NCBI GenBank assembly: GCA_963210315.1
Contig: OY723308.1
Coordinates: 1,550,001 to 1,614,000 of the forward strand
Reading direction: 5' to 3'
From: Rhynchopus euleeides
Taxonomy: Eukaryota; Euglenozoa; Diplonemea; Diplonemida; Diplonemidae
Length of the DNA stretch: 64,000 nucleotides
Positions 20,602 to 30,255 of the stretch are shown in pieces; the stretch's first letter is position 1, and each line of letters starts with the position of its first letter. Made by a program: the position numbers and the translations under genes. The notes under the pieces are model-generated. The model did not search any database and was not told where the DNA came from. It worked only from the letters and a program-made list of their open reading frames with translations.

Positions 20602-21501
20602 ATGCAGTGCGTAACGGTGAAGTACAGCCTGCGGTATCGCGAGAAGGAGTTCGGCAGCTTTGCCGAGCCGTTGCTCGTGACGAGTGTCGACACGTTCGAC
20701 ACCGTGTGGAAGGCGTTTGAGACACGCCTTCCTCCCAAACAGGGTCGCAAAAAATCCGAGAGTGAGCGGGACTACAAGAGGCGCGTCCGAGCGATCTGGA
20801 GAGCGCACTCCTTTCTCTGTGGCAAGGACGCAGTCGTGGTTGGGTCGGTGCAGTTCGAACACGGGGAGAACACCTTGGAGATTGCAAGTGATGATACGCT
20901 CACAGCCTTCAGGGCGATGCAAGGTGCCACCCTGAAGGTGGCCCTCGACATTAAGGCGAGCGTCGACCGAGGGGTCGACGAAAAGCTGAAGAAGGCGCTG
21001 CTGGCACGGGACCCCGCGGGGTATACGGAGGTCACCGCCACACAGGCAACCTCCGCTGACAACGTCCAGGAGACGTTATCAGAGGGGATCACAACGGCAC
21101 TAGAGATCTGTGTCACGGGATCCAGGCGCCCACTCTCCCTCGACGGTCTGGGGATTGTTGTTGGGCATGGTGTCGTTACCTGCAGCTGCAAGAAAAAGAT
21201 TCCGAGCCACGTCGGAAAATTGAGCAGTACCGATGCATTTCTACGCCACGCAACGAGCTGCAAGACACTGAAGAAGAAGCTGGATCATCCCGACGAGCTG
21301 AAGCAGGCACCGCGCCAAAGGGCACCCCGAAAGACAGCTGCAAAGCCGGCGTCGAAACCCGCACCGAAGGCTGCCAGCGCTGCAGCACCTGAAGAACCTG
21401 AAGAACCTGCAGCACCTGAAGCGCCTGCACCCGCACTGACCCCGGAACAGCAAGAACTCCTTGAGTTTGGGAACCCGGCAAAGAGACAGAGAACTGGCTG
21501 A
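20602..21501 (+). CDS. Unrecognised second protein of the element, zinc-cluster and Pro/Ala tail
   Basis: 299 residues from the ATG at 20602; the 26 codons before it are open but lack an ATG. The N-terminal ~130 residues are globular with a basic stretch (RKKSESERDYKRRVRAIWR). Near residues 190-225 there is a C-x-C-x(18)-H-x4-C pattern, from CSCKK to HATSC, which could bind zinc. The C-terminus is a run of KPAPK, EEPEEP and APAP units ending in the basic KRQRTG, which looks like a nuclear localisation signal. It resembles no family known to me. It sits just inside the right terminal inverted repeat, 10 bp from it. A DNA-binding accessory protein is plausible but unproven. Confidence 0.72.
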   Translation: MQCVTVKYSLRYREKEFGSFAEPLLVTSVDTFDTVWKAFETRLPPKQGRKKSESERDYKRRVRAIWRAHSFLCGKDAVVVGSVQFEHGENTLEIASDDTLTAFRAMQGATLKVALDIKASVDRGVDEKLKKALLARDPAGYTEVTATQATSADNVQETLSEGITTALEICVTGSRRPLSLDGLGIVVGHGVVTCSCKKKIPSHVGKLSSTDAFLRHATSCKTLKKKLDHPDELKQAPRQRAPRKTAAKPASKPAPKAASAAAPEEPEEPAAPEAPAPALTPEQQELLEFGNPAKRQRTG

Positions 21502-21511
21502 GGCCGGAAAA

Positions 21512-21540
21512 GGGGACCAAAAAATGAGACCCCCCCCCCC
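21512..21540 (-). repeat. Right terminal inverted repeat
   Basis: GGGGACCAAAAAATGAGAC followed by a C run; the complement matches the left end at 17887-17913 with two mismatches. Confidence 0.7.
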
Positions 21541-21566
21541 TTTTCACTACGCACAAACTACGCAAT
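21536..21566 (+). repeat. Right direct repeat (putative target-site duplication)
   Basis: Second copy of the 26-31 bp sequence seen at 17854-17884, in the same orientation, immediately outside the right inverted repeat. Confidence 0.8.
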
Positions 21567-22256
21567 ATGGGGTCGTCAGGGGCACCAGTCGGTGGTTCCT
21601 ACGGTGCCCCCCGGATAGGCACTGCACACTCACTCACACCCCTTCACATGGCTAGTGCCACCCCACAAGCCTGTTACCAAGAAAGTATCACCCTCGGGAC
21701 CAGCTCGCGCAGACTGTAGAACGAGGCTACTCCCGCATGCCAGATTCTATAGCAATCGACACTCTTCTCCATGACGACATGCTGCCTGTGTTGAGCGCCG
21801 CACTGTGCCACAGTTGAACTCAGTCACTTCTGAAAACTCATCTTCGCGAAGAACTGGGCGCTCCTGGTGAGATATTAGCAGCTGAGGCGCAATCATTTCG
21901 ATAGGCTCAAGGCACGCCTCCAAACCCTCATGAAATTCAAAGTCCAAACACCTGCCTGCCAGCATGGGAACCAATGCCTGGCTGCGCACACTGCAGCACT
22001 GTCAACAGCAGGAATGCACAGACACGCAGCAGGTGAACTGAGTTACTATGCACAAATTTGCTGAATTCGAAGCAAATGACGAGGAGGCTTTTGCAAACCA
22101 CCCGAATCGATGGAAGTCATTCCTGTGACACCTGGCTCTGTTGAGGGACGTGATGGGCGAATTGCCCATCAGGCGAGGCACAGGCGCGCCCTGAAGCGCA
22201 ATCGTATTGACGAGCTTCGGGTGCTCTGTGAAAGAAATATACTGGCTGTGAATACC

Positions 22257-22299
22257 GACCTGGTAGCAGAGGTAGGTAACCTACCTCTGCTACCAGGTC
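22257..22299. repeat. Perfect hairpin with 20-bp arms
   Basis: The left arm CCTGGTAGCAGAGGTAGG (with two further bases before it) pairs perfectly with the right arm across a TAA loop. The sequence CCTACCTCTGCTACC of the right arm recurs at 53544-53558, where the LINE frame begins. Confidence 0.85.
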
Positions 22300-22501
22300 C
22301 TGGGCACGACCTTAAACTACCTAAGACCTAGGGAAGTCGTAAAACTCAACCCCACACCCCGAGGGCTCCCCCAGGCTGGTCCGCCTGGGCAACGGGGTCC
22401 CAGTGCATAGCACGGAGCACTGGGACAAAAGAGGGTCCGCCTTTTTCCGTCAACTCTGACATGGGGAGGGACAGCTGGAGCCACTGGCGGGGTGCTGTGT
22501 T

Positions 22502-22669
22502 GACTTCAGGGGGCTCCCAACGTGCTTCGGCACACCGGGTTCTTGGCCTGCGGCGGCATGGTAGTCGGTCAGAGAGGCCAGCGCTTGGTCGGGGACTACT
22601 CAGAGAGGGCGTGTGCGGACTTCAGGGGGCTCCCAACGTGCATCTGCACACCGGGTTCTTGGCCTGCGG
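22502..22669 (+). repeat. Two 52-bp copies, 116 bp apart
   Basis: Copies at 22502-22553 and 22618-22669 share GACTTCAGGGGGCTCCCAAC and continue to GGCCTGCGG with three differences. Not recognised. Confidence 0.8.
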
Positions 22670-23408
22670 ACGTAGATTGCCTAAAGGTTTAGAAACCGGC
22701 CGAGCCCGTGGGGGTGACGAACGTACTGCCGGCCCGGGATTGTCAAGGTTCTTTCCCCAGATGGCTCACCAGTACCACCAAACCACACGGAGAGCAAAAC
22801 CGCCGGGGAGGGGGTGGGGGAAGGTGGGAAGGGCGGCATGCCGAACTACAGCAAGGATGGCCAACAATGCGATCACTGCAAACAAGGCATGGGACACAAG
22901 AGGGAAAAAAAAAAGGGGGGATAAAATCCAACTTGCTGCCTTCACGTGGCGCCCCCTGTGATTACCCTCCTCCGAGGGGAAACTAAAGCAAGCTCTGGTA
23001 ACTCTTTTTCCGCTGTGTGCCCTGTTTCATATATGCGGAGGGGCCCTTTCTGCACGGCTTTGGTTTTATTGATGTTGTGGTGTGCGTGGTTTATTTTCCC
23101 TTTTTTTGTTGTTTTCGCAGCATTTTATGCTGTCGGGTGAGCTTCCGCCCCATGGGAGGCGCTCCTTCCGGCTTGCGCTGCCCACCCATCCCACCCCCGT
23201 CCCCTTCCCACATTCTTTCTTTTCTTTTAGGGGAGACGTCCTCGCAGTGGCTGTTTGGCCTGACGCGATTCCCCGCCTCAAAGCAGACCCACCTGGCAGC
23301 TACTCAAGGCACATGAGGAGTGAGAGGCGTCAACGGGCGCAACGCCCCTCCCTGCGGTCCGGCTTCCGCCACGTGGCTGACTCAAAGCAGCGAAGTGACC
23401 AACGGGAG

Positions 23409-24597
23409 CAGGGGATAAGATAGGTCTGGTTTTCCGGTTTTCAAAACCAGGGTTTCCCGGTTCCCGGTTTTCTGGAAAAAAAAAAAAGGTCGGTCTCATT
23501 TTTGGCGGTTTTTTTTGTGACTTTGGGACAGTAAAACAGTCAGAAAAAACGCCATAAAAAAATAGAAAGTGACCCCATCGTGATCCGCACAGAGCTCAAA
23601 TAGTCCAAAGAAGGCAGAGAAGCGGAGAAGAAAAAATGGACCTAGCGGGTGGCCCGGTGGGTGGTGATGCCCTCGTCATGCAGGTCTCTTCTGTTTTGAA
23701 GGTGCACACATGGTGGACTCCAGCCACCCTAGCGAGTGTCTAAGAGGGAGTCTAAGACTGCAGTCTGCACTGGAGACGGGAGTCTATTTTCCAGCTAATT
23801 TACGCTAAGACTCCCGCTAGTTGAGACTCATGGGAGACACACGGTGTACTCCAGCGGAGGTAGGGTAACCTCCGCTGGAGTTCACCGTGTCGTCTGCCTC
23901 TGTGCAGCGTCACTCGGTGCCATCGAATACATGGCGACAGCCCACCAACTCGAGACAGATCTGCTTGTCCGGAGGGCTGAGACGAGAACACGAACGATCT
24001 TCAAGCAGTCTTGAAGGTCGCCAAGCCTATTGGGGGCAACTAACAGATGAGATTTGTTTGTTGCCTGTCGTCACAGCTAGGTGCCCATCTCCTCGATAAC
24101 GGAATGTGTGCAGAGATCTCGTGGACCCTTTGGCCATTCTGTCGTGCACCCACACCACCCACAACGCACACCTGTCACGAGTGGTCGCTCCCCCGTCCTC
24201 CTCCACCCTGAAGGTTGAACCCTCAAGGACCAGTGATCTCCTGCTGGCCGGGCTGCGATACAGCGAAGCCTTCCTACTTACAAGCGAATCCAGACTGTAG
24301 GGAACAGATGATCACTACCGCGGCCTCCGGCGGCTGGGGGGCTCCGCCCCCCAGACCCCCCTGCGTAAAAAAATTGCACCAGACCGGTTTTTTGGCCGAG
24401 AGTCCAAACTTTCAAAGCAGCTGCTGCGCCTGCCCCACCAAGCAGCCTCAGTACGACAGGACGCGCGCAGGCACCGGGCCCTCTCAGATTCTGGGAGGGT
24501 TTGCGCGGGTCGCGCGCGCCGAAGGCGCGCGCGAAAAATTTTCAAAACCAGAAAAACCGGAAAACGGCGCCAGAAAAAAAGTCTATCTTATACCCTG
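23409..24597. mobile_element. hAT-like non-autonomous element, copy 1
   Basis: Termini CAGGGGATAAGATAG and CTATCTTATACCCTG form a 15-bp inverted repeat with one mismatch. They are flanked by a perfect 8-bp duplication AACGGGAG (23401-23408 and 24598-24605). The CAGGG ends and 8-bp duplication are those of the hAT superfamily. No transposase is present. A second copy lies at 52341-53517 with only scattered differences. Inside are a nested CACGGTGGACTCC-type unit (about 23703-23892) and GC-rich hairpins such as CTGGGGGGC/GCCCCCCAG near 24335 and GCGCGCGCC/GGCGCGCGC near 24515. Confidence 0.85.
23703..23892. mobile_element. MITE-like unit nested in hAT-like copy 1
   Basis: Begins CACATGGTGGACTCC and ends GGAGTTCACCGTG, close to the ends of the TA-flanked element at 36748-36974. 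Its right part is itself a hairpin: 22-bp arms (ACACGGTG--ACTCCAGC...) at 23839-23860 and 23869-23890 with one mismatch and loop TAGGGTAA. It is present in both hAT-like copies, so it was acquired before they spread. Confidence 0.6.
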
Positions 24598-25578
24598 AAC
24601 GGGAGCGACATGAAAAAAAAAAAAAACCGACAGCCATCTGATTTTTCAGCAGGGCTCCACGCAGGATAACAAGACCATACAGGCCCATACCTGTCGGGAT
24701 ATGCACATCGAGATCAATCCATACAGGCAATCTGTGCCTATCCAGGCCTGTACAGGCCAAGGCACGCCTATACGTGCATGTAATTCGCGCAAAAATCAGT
24801 GGGACAGGGGCACAATCGTCGAAACTCGTGTCCGGGCAATTTCCGACACCTCCTTCACCACGCCTACCCCGTATTGTGCCAGCAAAAGGGCTTGTCCAGC
24901 AAACAGAGGTGGGCCTACGGTACCACCAGGAACCACCGGTGGGCAAATTTTACGGAACCCCAAAAAACACCCCATAAGGCCCCACAAATGGTGTTGGTGG
25001 CCTCAGGATATCATTCTGGCACCCTTTGGGGTCGGTGCGTGTGTCAGGTAGGGGCTGAGAGGTGTTTAGAGCGTGTCCTGAAAATACCCATTTTCTCACA
25101 GGGGTATACCCGCCCCTAACCCCCCCCCCCCCCCCACCCCCACCCCACCACAACCTTCCTCATCTGCTCTCTTTTCCTGCCTGACCCACCCGCTCCGTTC
25201 GGCAACTCCCGCCTTGGCACTCGCCCAAGGTGGCAAGGGGCAGTGTGGCCTGCGCTGCCAGTGGCTCCCTTTGCCTGTGCCCAACACCGAGTTTGGGTGG
25301 GTCCTAAAGGGGTGGAGGGGAGGAGGAGGAGGGGTGCGTGGGGTTGGGCCAGGGGGTTGCCGCGACGGCGGGCGTTTCGCGAGACGATGTGGGAGAGAGT
25401 ACCATCCCCCCGCCCCCCAGCCCCCCGAGGTGGCTTGCGAGGGCTCTGGTGGGCACTCAGCAAGTAGCTGTGTGGTCCCTTGTATGGCGCAGAAGCTGGC
25501 AGTTTATGGTTTGCTTTGGGTGTGCTGGTTGTTGCGCATACACATACACGCACCGTCACGCAGGTTTCTTTGAGCAAG
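24598..25578. other. Spacer upstream of sulfatase 2
   Basis: No gene seen. Contains several CATACAGGC-type words (24670-24780) and a C run near 25119-25133. The last ~30 bp before the sulfatase ATG (CACCGTCACGCAGGTTT) are conserved ahead of sulfatases 2, 3, 4 and 5 and probably form the 5' leader. Confidence 0.6.
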
Positions 25579-27138
25579 ATGATGCGGACTTCGCTTGCGG
25601 TGCTGGCTGTGTCAGCGTGTGTGTCGGCGAAGGCGCCGCACGTTGCGCTGATAGTTGCAGATGACTTCGGGTGGTCGAATGTGGGTTACCACAACCCGTA
25701 CTCGAAGGAGGTGGTGACGCCCAACATCGACAGCCTGGCGGCACAGGGTGTGAAGCTGGAGCGCCACTACGTGTACAAGTTCTGCTCCCCCACACGGTCG
25801 TCTCTGCAGAGTGGTCGTTTCCCTGTTCACGTGAACGACAAGAACGCGGACCCGACGATCCGGAACAAGGCAGACCCTGTGGGCGGGTACGCAGGGATCC
25901 CTGTGAACATGACGGGGATTGCACAGAAGATGCGTCTGGCGGGGTACCGCACACACGCCACAGGGAAGTGGGACGCAGGGATGGCCACACCGCGCCACTC
26001 GCCTGCAGGGCGTGGGTACGAGTCGTGGCTCGGCTACTTCCACCACGCAAACGACTACTACACGCAGAAGCTTGGTATTCAGGCCACTGCCGATGTCGAC
26101 ATCTGCGGCAGCATCTACCGCGACCTGTGGTACAGCGACGCGAAGGCGAACGGCCCCGCACTGCACTGCAACGACACCAGCGTGTACGAGGAGGAGTATT
26201 TCACAAAGAACTCGCTGAACGTGATCAACAACCACAACGTGTCGGAGCCGCTGTTCCTCTTCCACGCGTTTCACCTTGTACACACACCGCTTGAGGTGCC
26301 TGACGAGTACCTGCAGCAGTTCGACTTCATCACCGACTCCCCCAAACAGCGCAAGCCCCTGTCGGCAATGGTGAAGTACATGGACGACGCACTGGGCCAG
26401 CTGGTGGACGCCTTCAAGGCACGCGGGATGTGGGACGACCTGCTCATGATCTTCCTGAGCGACAACGGCGGTCCGATCTTCTACCTTGCCGGCGGCAACA
26501 ACTGGCCTCTGAAGGGTGGGAAGATGAGCGACTGGGAAGGTGGTGTGCGTGTGAACGCGTTCGTCAGCGGCGGGTACGTGCCTGAGAACGTGCGTGGGAA
26601 GATCCACGACAACTACGTGCACGTTGCTGACTGGTACACCACGCTGTGCGCCATTGCCGGTGTGGACCACACCGACACGGAGGCGGTGGGTGCAGGGCTG
26701 CCTGCTGTGGACGGGGTGGACGTGTGGGGTGACATCACGAAGACGGCACAGGCACCCGCACGCACCCAGATGCACCTCAGCACGGAGGCGATGATCGACG
26801 GGGACTACAAGGTGGTGATCGGGGAGCAGCCCATGTCTGGGTGGACGCCGCAGGTGTACCCGCGCGAGTTCTACCCGCAGCCGCAGTACAAGCTGGTGCC
26901 TGTTGACCACTGGCCGCAGGACTGCTCCTCGGGCTGCCTCTTCAACATCAAGGAGGACCCCAACGAGCGCTACAACCTTGCCGTGCAGCAGGCAGACAAG
27001 CTACAGGAGATGATGGCGAAGCTGGCCGAGCTCAACAAGTCTTACTACAACCCCGACCGCGGCACTGGTGACCTCGTGGCGTGCTACGTCGCACGCGAGA
27101 CCTACGGCGGCTACTACGGGCCCTTCGTCGACATCTAA
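25579..27138 (+). CDS. Arylsulfatase-like sulfatase 2 (GKWD type)
   Basis: 519 residues from the ATG at 25579, which opens a signal peptide MMRTSLAVLAVSACVSA shared exactly with sulfatases 3-5; the longer in-frame extension upstream is not conserved with sulfatase 1 or 6 and lacks an ATG near its start. Cys69 in CSPTRSSLQSGR is the expected formylglycine site, with metal ligands DD at 28-29 and DNGG near 295. GKWD occurs at 129-132 instead of the usual GKWH. The differences from sulfatases 3-5 lie mostly around residues 160-260 (QATADVDICGS, AFHLVHTPLEVP, KPLSAMVKYMDDALGQL). Predicted to be secreted or vacuolar and to act on sulfate esters; the substrate is unknown. It stands alone between long spacers. 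Confidence 0.94.
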   Translation: MMRTSLAVLAVSACVSAKAPHVALIVADDFGWSNVGYHNPYSKEVVTPNIDSLAAQGVKLERHYVYKFCSPTRSSLQSGRFPVHVNDKNADPTIRNKADPVGGYAGIPVNMTGIAQKMRLAGYRTHATGKWDAGMATPRHSPAGRGYESWLGYFHHANDYYTQKLGIQATADVDICGSIYRDLWYSDAKANGPALHCNDTSVYEEEYFTKNSLNVINNHNVSEPLFLFHAFHLVHTPLEVPDEYLQQFDFITDSPKQRKPLSAMVKYMDDALGQLVDAFKARGMWDDLLMIFLSDNGGPIFYLAGGNNWPLKGGKMSDWEGGVRVNAFVSGGYVPENVRGKIHDNYVHVADWYTTLCAIAGVDHTDTEAVGAGLPAVDGVDVWGDITKTAQAPARTQMHLSTEAMIDGDYKVVIGEQPMSGWTPQVYPREFYPQPQYKLVPVDHWPQDCSSGCLFNIKEDPNERYNLAVQQADKLQEMMAKLAELNKSYYNPDRGTGDLVACYVARETYGGYYGPFVDI

Positions 27139-27815
27139 ACCTGCCTGCAACTCCTGCCCCCCCTCAACGCGCAAGCGCATAGCCGCCTCCCTGACTCCCT
27201 GCAGTGCAGGACATCTCCTCCCCCCCACACCGCCTGCCCCCCCGCCTCCTTTCCCACCCCCTCCACCCCCATCGCTGTTCCGTGCCCCCTGCCGAGGTGC
27301 ACGGCCTTGTCGACGCGGCACGCCAGCGGCCCTCTCTCCACACCGCCACCTTTCCCCACCGGTTCCCCACCCACCCCGATCTCTGCATGCCTGGTGCTGC
27401 TGTTGCGCTGGCCACTGTCACTGCCGTCGGGATGGTTCGGTGCTCTGGACTGAGGACATACGCGTTTGCGTGACGGCCATGGTTTCTGTGTTTCTGTGGG
27501 CTTCCTACACTCGTTTCAGCCATAAGCCCCCCAGCCGCTCCTACAGAGCGGTGGGAGGGGGGCAGTTCGTCTCGCAATCTGTTGTTCACGCGCATCACCC
27601 CACCCCAGCGTTCCTACTGCAGGGTGCCCTCCCCGGCCAGCCCCTTGCAGCAAGGGGGTCCCGGAGAGGGTGTCGGATGGGATGGTGCTGTCCGAGGGGG
27701 GCGGAGGAGATCCATAACACTTTACTGTGCTATATAAAGGGAACGAATCAAAAAATATCCCCCAAAACAGGGCAACGGCAAATGGGGGGCAGCAAATCTT
27801 TGAGCATGGCAGGTT

Positions 27816-27970
27816 TTTTGCCCAAACAAGCTTGCTTGTCACAGCGAAAGAGTCAGTGGGAGCGTACCCGCGCGCAGTGTGTTTTGAGTGAGCAACACAA
27901 AACCACTTTTATCACAGCAACGCCCTTCACAGGGGCCACAACACACTGCCGCTCGTGCGCACAAACAAAA
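27816..27970 (+). repeat. 155-bp dispersed repeat, copy 1
   Basis: Identical, as far as I can see, to 32654-32808. It runs from TTTTGCCCAAACAAGCTTGC to GCGCACAAACAAAA. Function unknown. Confidence 0.85.
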
Positions 27971-28784
27971 AATACCGCTCGTGCGCTTGCCTGCGGCCAG
28001 GTCGGTCTTGTTGCCAGAGACCGTTCCGCTGGTCGCCTCCGTCCGGACTGATTGGTTCCGACCCGACCGGCTAGTGTGTGTTCCCCGGCCGCCACCGACT
28101 TCCCCTCCGGTGTGGGTCACTGTCGACGGCTGCGGGTGACCTGCCTCGCCGAGGGCCTCGCCTGCCCCTCCCTTGGGGGTCGATCAAGGCCAGCTTCGGC
28201 TTGGCTGAGTGTGTCGGCGCACCTGTCCCTGCTCTGAGTATGGGAGTGGGAATCAGTGCCCGCCGCCTCCTCCACTGGCGACCCTCCTCCATCATGGAAG
28301 GTCCTACCTGCCCCGATCATCCCCTATCCTGTGCCTTCCCTAAACACCAAGACCCCCGCCGCAAAAAATATCGAGGAGCGGCTGCTCGCCGCGTTGATAT
28401 CCGTTCCCTCCGGGAGTAACGAAAAGGGCGGGCCGCCGTCATGCCCCTGATACCTCTTCCGGCTGAGGCGGGCGTCAAGGTCGTCGTGCCGTTGGCCTGC
28501 AGCCAGAGAAGGGGTCGTTCCGGCGCGCCCCATCCCCACACTCAGCTCGCAACCCACTCCCCGCCGCACAAGCAGCGGAGGGGTGTCACTCGACAGGAGG
28601 ATAACGAAGCCGTGGTGCTTCCCCCCCTCCTCCTGTGCACCAGGCCACTGACAGGCATCCACACCCTTCCTTTGTGCATTGATTCACCTCGGGCAGCTTG
28701 TCTGGTGTGGTGACTATAGAAAGGACAAACGTTACAAAAATGGGCTGGGAAACAGCTTGTGTTCTCACTCCCGACAAACAAACC

Positions 28785-29630
28785 CTCCCGGGCAGTTGTT
28801 GCCCTCCCCACAGCTGAGGCTGCTTCCCCTGCCCACGAGGACGCGGACTTTCCCCCCACCCCAGGCAGTCGCTGTCCTCCTCACAGCCGAGGTTTTTTCC
28901 CCAAGATCCCGAGCACGTAGCTTCACCTCCTCCACCCCGGGCAGTCGTTGTCCTCCTCACAGCTCAGGCTGTTCCCCCAAGACCACGAGAAAGTGGCACC
29001 CCCCTCCCGGGCAGTAGTTGCCTTTCTCACAGCTCAGGCTTCCTCCCCACGAGCTCGAGCACATGGCTTCACACCCCCCTCCCCGGGCAGTCGTTGTCCT
29101 CCTCGCAGCTGAGGCAGTTCCCCCAAGACAACCACGAAGTGGCTCCATACCCCCTTCCGGGCAGTCGTTGTCCCCTCGAGACCACGAGAAAGTGGCTGCA
29201 CACCCCCCTCCCGGGCAGTAGTTGCCCTCCTCACAGCTGAGGTTTCCTCCCCAAGAACACAATCGCGTGGCTTCATACCCCCCCCCCCTCCCGGGCAGTC
29301 GTTGTCCCATCAAGACCACGAGGATGTGGCTCCACTCCCCCCTCCCGGGCAGTCGTTGTCCCATCAAGACCACGAGGATGTGGCTCCACACCCCCCTCCC
29401 GGGCAGTAGTTGCCCTCCTCACAGCCGAGGCTGCTTCCCCCAAGACCACCACGAAGTGGCTCCATACCCCCTTCTGGGCAGTCGTTGTCCCCTCAAGACC
29501 ACGAAGAAGTGGCATCATATCCCCCTCCCGGGCAGTAGTTGCCCTCCTCACAGCTGAGGCTGCTTCCCCAAGATCACGAGGGAGTGGTTTTCTCACCCCC
29601 CTCCCGGGCAGTCGATGTTCTGTCAACAGA
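28785..29630. repeat. Minisatellite with CCTCCCGGGCAGT core
   Basis: About 13 units beginning CCTCCCGGGCAGTNGTTG, of two lengths: 54 bp and about 70-80 bp. The longer type has an extra CTCACAGCTGAGGCTG block. The best-conserved pair is at 29294-29400. Degenerate units continue at lower density to about 30780. Confidence 0.85.
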
Positions 29631-29886
29631 TGAGTCTGGTTTCCCGGAGCCACGTGAAGTTGGTTTTTACCTCTTTCCCGGGAAGAGTTGCAACTGGTGT
29701 CAGCGACATCTACCTGGAAGCGCCACGACACAGTCCAGTTCACCCAAGCATTACGTTGATTTCCACCAGGCACACCGTCACGTACCCCACCGCTTCTCGG
29801 TTCATGCCTTATGACACGTGCGACAGGCTCAGTCACACGGATGCACTTCTCAACGTCTTCTCGTCTGCGATGTACCACGCTGATAT

Positions 29887-30255
29887 CTACAAGCCGCCTC
29901 TAACATCAAGCTCGTCAATGGGCCACTGCGGGCCGCAGTCTCCCAGATTTCTTCAAATTCTTCGAAAGAGGGGGAGTCGCGCTTCTTCAACTTTGTCGAC
30001 CCCGAAGGGAGTGCCAAGACGGAGGGGCGTTTCGAGACTAAGCCCGGGCTGAGGCTGTTTCCCCAGGGCCAGAAAGCCGCTTCCCTGGGCCCTCAGCCCG
30101 GACAGCCGATGTCCTACCTGGACCAAGGGGCCCTTCCCGACCTTGCAGGTTCCGCAGGTATTAACACACTCCTAAACCCTGTTATCAACACGAAGCAGGA
30201 ACGGGTACCCCCTCCCCACACCCGCACAAGAACCCCGGGCAGCAGCTGTCCTTGA
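29887..30255 (+). pseudogene. Startless protein-like open stretch
   Basis: About 122 open codons with protein-like composition, including FFNFVDPEGSAKTEGRFETK and MSYLDQGALPDLAGSAGI, bounded by repeat sequence and lacking an upstream ATG. I do not recognise it. It may be a remnant of a gene carried in the repeat region. Confidence 0.25.

Larger units (their letters stand above)
17829..21595 (+). mobile_element. Unrecognised two-gene element in a hairpin loop (outer limits)
   Basis: Layout from outside in. (1) Imperfect inverted arms, 17829-17858 and 21569-21595, sharing TGGTGCCCCTGA. (2) A direct repeat of 26-31 bp ending CACAAACTACGCAAT, at 17854-17884 and 21536-21566. (3) Terminal inverted repeats G(9)TCTCGCTTTTTGGTCCCC at 17887-17913 and its near-complement at 21512-21540. 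(4) Two open + strand genes. If the direct repeat is a target duplication, the empty site would be a hairpin whose loop is exactly the duplicated sequence. I recognise neither gene, so the superfamily is unknown. Reverse transcriptase, integrase and RNase H motifs were looked for by eye and not found. Confidence 0.6.
21596..23408. other. Intergenic spacer with hairpin and short tandem repeat
   Basis: No supported gene. It contains the perfect hairpin at 22257-22299 and two copies of a 52-bp sequence at 22502-22669. Short open frames near 21747-21989 (minus) and 22110-22331 (plus) have protein-like composition but nothing recognisable. Confidence 0.5.

Noticed and set aside
21747-21989. 80-codon minus-strand frame of protein-like composition
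   Set aside because: No homologue recognised, no neighbouring support, and isolated among + strand genes; could be chance.
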